Shown piece after piece: positions 62,505 through 64,000 of a stretch of DNA of 64,000 nt (positions are counted from its first letter, which is position 1; every line of letters begins with the position of its first letter). The stretch lies in assembly GCA_963833955.1 (NCBI GenBank), contig CAWHZY010000007.1, positions 186,001-250,000 on the forward strand. The letters run 5' to 3'. The translations under genes and the position numbers were made by a program. The DNA is from Roseiarcus sp963833955 (GTDB taxonomy: Bacteria; Pseudomonadota; Alphaproteobacteria; Rhizobiales; Beijerinckiaceae). Under the pieces are notes generated by a model that was not told where the DNA came from, made no database searches, and was given only the letters and a program-made list of their open reading frames with translations.

Positions 62505-63263
62505 ATGAGCAAGGCCCATGAGCGAGTCGTCGAGGCCCAATTCGGTCCTCGAGCGAAAGCCTATGTCGAAAGCGCGGTTCACAGTCAGGGCGCCGACCTC
62601 GAGGCGATCGGAACGCTTGCGCACGGCGCTGAACTGGCCCTCGATCTCGGCGCCGGCGGCGGTCATGTCTCTTATGCCCTCGCGCGCCATGCCCGACACG
62701 TCATCGCGAGCGATTTGTCGTCCGAGATGCTGGCGGCGGTGGCGCGAACCGCGCGGGAGAAAGGCCTGAGCAACATCGAGACCGCTGAAGCCCCGGCGGA
62801 GCATCTCCCGTTTGAAGACGCGACGTTCGACTTTGTCGCGAGCCGCTTCTCGGCGCATCACTGGCGCGACTTCGACGCCGGCTTGAGGGAAGCGCGCCGC
62901 ACGCTCAAACGCGGCGGACGAGCCGCATTCGTCGATGTCTATGCTCCGGGACAGGCTTTGTTCGACACGCATCTGCAGGCGATCGAATTGCTGCGCGACC
63001 ATTCCCATGTTCGCGACTACACGAGCGCCCAATGGCTGGACACGCTGGGACGCTCCGGCTTCGCCGTCGAGGCCTGCCGGACTTGGCGCCTCAGGATGGA
63101 CTTTCCCGTCTGGATCGCGCGTATGCAAACTCCGCAGGACAATGTGAAGGCGATCCGCGCGCTCCAGAACGCCGCCTCGACGGAGACCAAGGCGCATTTC
63201 GCCATCGAGCCGGACGGCTCGTTTCTCTTGGACATGCTGATGATCGAGGCGTCGGCTGCATGA
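62505..63263 (+). CDS. class I SAM-dependent methyltransferase
   Basis: 252 residues with the SAM motifs LALDLGAGGGHVSYALA, VIASDLSSEMLAAV, AEHLPFEDATFDFVASRFSAHHW and LKRGGRAAFVDVYAPG. The type resembles UbiE-like small-molecule methyltransferases; the substrate is not evident. GGAAGGGAGCACGTT precedes the ATG. It is divergent from the MmyB-type regulator. Confidence 0.9.
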   Translation: MSKAHERVVEAQFGPRAKAYVESAVHSQGADLEAIGTLAHGAELALDLGAGGGHVSYALARHARHVIASDLSSEMLAAVARTAREKGLSNIETAEAPAEHLPFEDATFDFVASRFSAHHWRDFDAGLREARRTLKRGGRAAFVDVYAPGQALFDTHLQAIELLRDHSHVRDYTSAQWLDTLGRSGFAVEACRTWRLRMDFPVWIARMQTPQDNVKAIRALQNAASTETKAHFAIEPDGSFLLDMLMIEASAA

Positions 63264-63293
63264 GGGCGGACAAAGCTAGTCGGCCAATTCATC

Positions 63294-64000
63294 TCAAAGG
63301 ACAGGATCTAAGCTCTTGAGCTTGATCCGAGCGGTCTCGGTTGTGAAGCGCCAGTCAGCCTTGGCGTGATGCTGGTTGCGGTGATTGGCCCAGGCGGCGA
63401 CTTCGCGTTCGAGGGCGGCTTTGTCGGGGATGCGACGATCCAGACATTGAGTGGAGAGGACCGCGAGTTCCGACTCCGCCAGGTCTAGCCACGACCCATG
63501 CTTGGGAGTGTACACCCACTCAAATCGCTGGACGAGGCGTCGAGCCTCTGGCGCTGGGAAGGCCTTGTAGAGCGAGGACTTGTCGTGGATGTTCAAATTG
63601 TCCTGCACGAGCGTGATCTGCTCGGCGTCGGCGAAGCGACTGTCCGAGATCTCTTTTAAAACCTGGGCGTAATCGATGGCCGTGTGCCGGTCCGTCACCT
63701 TGACGTGTCGCCATCCTTCAAGAGGGGCGAACATCATGAAGAGGTTGGCGACGCCGTTGCGTTCATACTCGTAGTCATAACGGGCGGGGCTCCCCGGCTT
63801 CATGGGGATCGGGGCGCGCGTCTCGGAAATCAGCTGCTTCGACGTCTCGTCGAGACAGACCAGCGGGCGCTTGGGATCGTGCGGCCGCCGGTAGGCCTCC
63901 AGCACCTCCTCCATTCCCGCGACGAAGGCGGCGTTGGCCTGCGGCGGAATCACCCAACACTTCCTCGTATGGGGCTTGAGGATGCTCGTATGGGGCTTGA
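63294..64000 (-). mobile_element. IS630 family transposase, 5' end beyond the window
   Basis: The DDE catalytic part is present: first aspartate in LVCLDETSKQL, second in LVQDNLNIHD, glutamate in LAESELAVLSTQCLD. The frame enters from the right edge and reads through KPHTRKCWVIPPQANAAFV; the N-terminal helix-turn-helix part is missing from the window. Near the edge, CTCGTATGGGGCTTGA occurs twice with a 21-base period (63964, 63985), adding seven residues not typical of the family. The stop is at 63294; no terminal repeat could be fixed. Confidence 0.88.

Overview
The window reads as a high-GC chromosomal segment of an alphaproteobacterium, most likely order Hyphomicrobiales/Rhizobiales. I base this on gene order (fabD-fabG-acpP-fabF-mltG; pepA divergent from lptF-lptG-lptD-pdxA-rsmA; an ArsR-methyltransferase fusion in front of metF; mbfA) and on the style of the intergenic palindromes. 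The sequence alone does not give the genus.

Layout. 1-3.4 kb: a branched-chain amino-acid type periplasmic binding protein (cut by the edge), a PAS-AraC regulator and two enzymes that fit hydroxyproline breakdown. 3.5-9 kb: fatty-acid core genes and mltG. 9-12.4 kb: rlmB, a phosphonatase-like remnant, arsR-methyltransferase and metF. 12.4-15.3 kb: a quorum-sensing locus (luxI, a 78-codon ORF, luxR). 15.3-25.7 kb: a lone cyanuric-acid amidohydrolase, a Tat-type isoaspartyl methyltransferase, the iron exporter MbfA, an arylsulfatase with a formylglycine-generating enzyme, a SAM methyltransferase, membrane proteins and a candidate 65-nt small RNA. 25.9-28.8 kb: cysG, mrp and a DUF971 gene. 28.9-33.5 kb: an exopolysaccharide export set (EpsG, EpsF, EpsE, EpsL types). 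34-42.2 kb: methylated-glycine catabolism (dimethylglycine/sarcosine dehydrogenase, TetR, soxB-D-A-G). 42.3-46.3 kb: two DUF899 genes, an AHSA1-arsR pair with a clear double operator, and a PEP-CTERM lipase/esterase. 47-56.6 kb: rsmA, pdxA, lptD, lptG, lptF, pepA and holC. 57-64 kb: a TRAFs-binding/deoxyribosyltransferase-like protein, a MarR regulator with a membrane protein, a DegP protease, an XRE/MmyB regulator divergent from a methyltransferase, and a partial IS630 transposase.

Two window-wide signals stand out. First, a dispersed palindromic element of about 115 bp is present in six copies at five intergenic loci (near 13.0, 28.8, 46.6, 46.9 and 56.9 kb), mostly between convergent genes. 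At 46.5-47.0 kb, copies in opposite orientation enclose an unusual iteron-like AT-rich core. Second, at least nine otherwise intact genes (possibly more disruptions) are broken by single extra bases, always in the same direction (fabF, a methyltransferase twice, cysG, the dimethylglycine dehydrogenase gene, soxB twice, soxA, lptD, probably one DUF899 gene). Because fabF and lptD are normally essential, this looks more like insertion errors in the assembly than decay.

The exopolysaccharide genes belong to a type that often accompanies exosortase systems, and the window also codes for a PEP-CTERM protein, so the two probably share a surface system whose exosortase lies elsewhere. The sulfatase and its activating enzyme form a working pair. 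The sarcosine genes feed one-carbon units into folate metabolism, to which metF also belongs.
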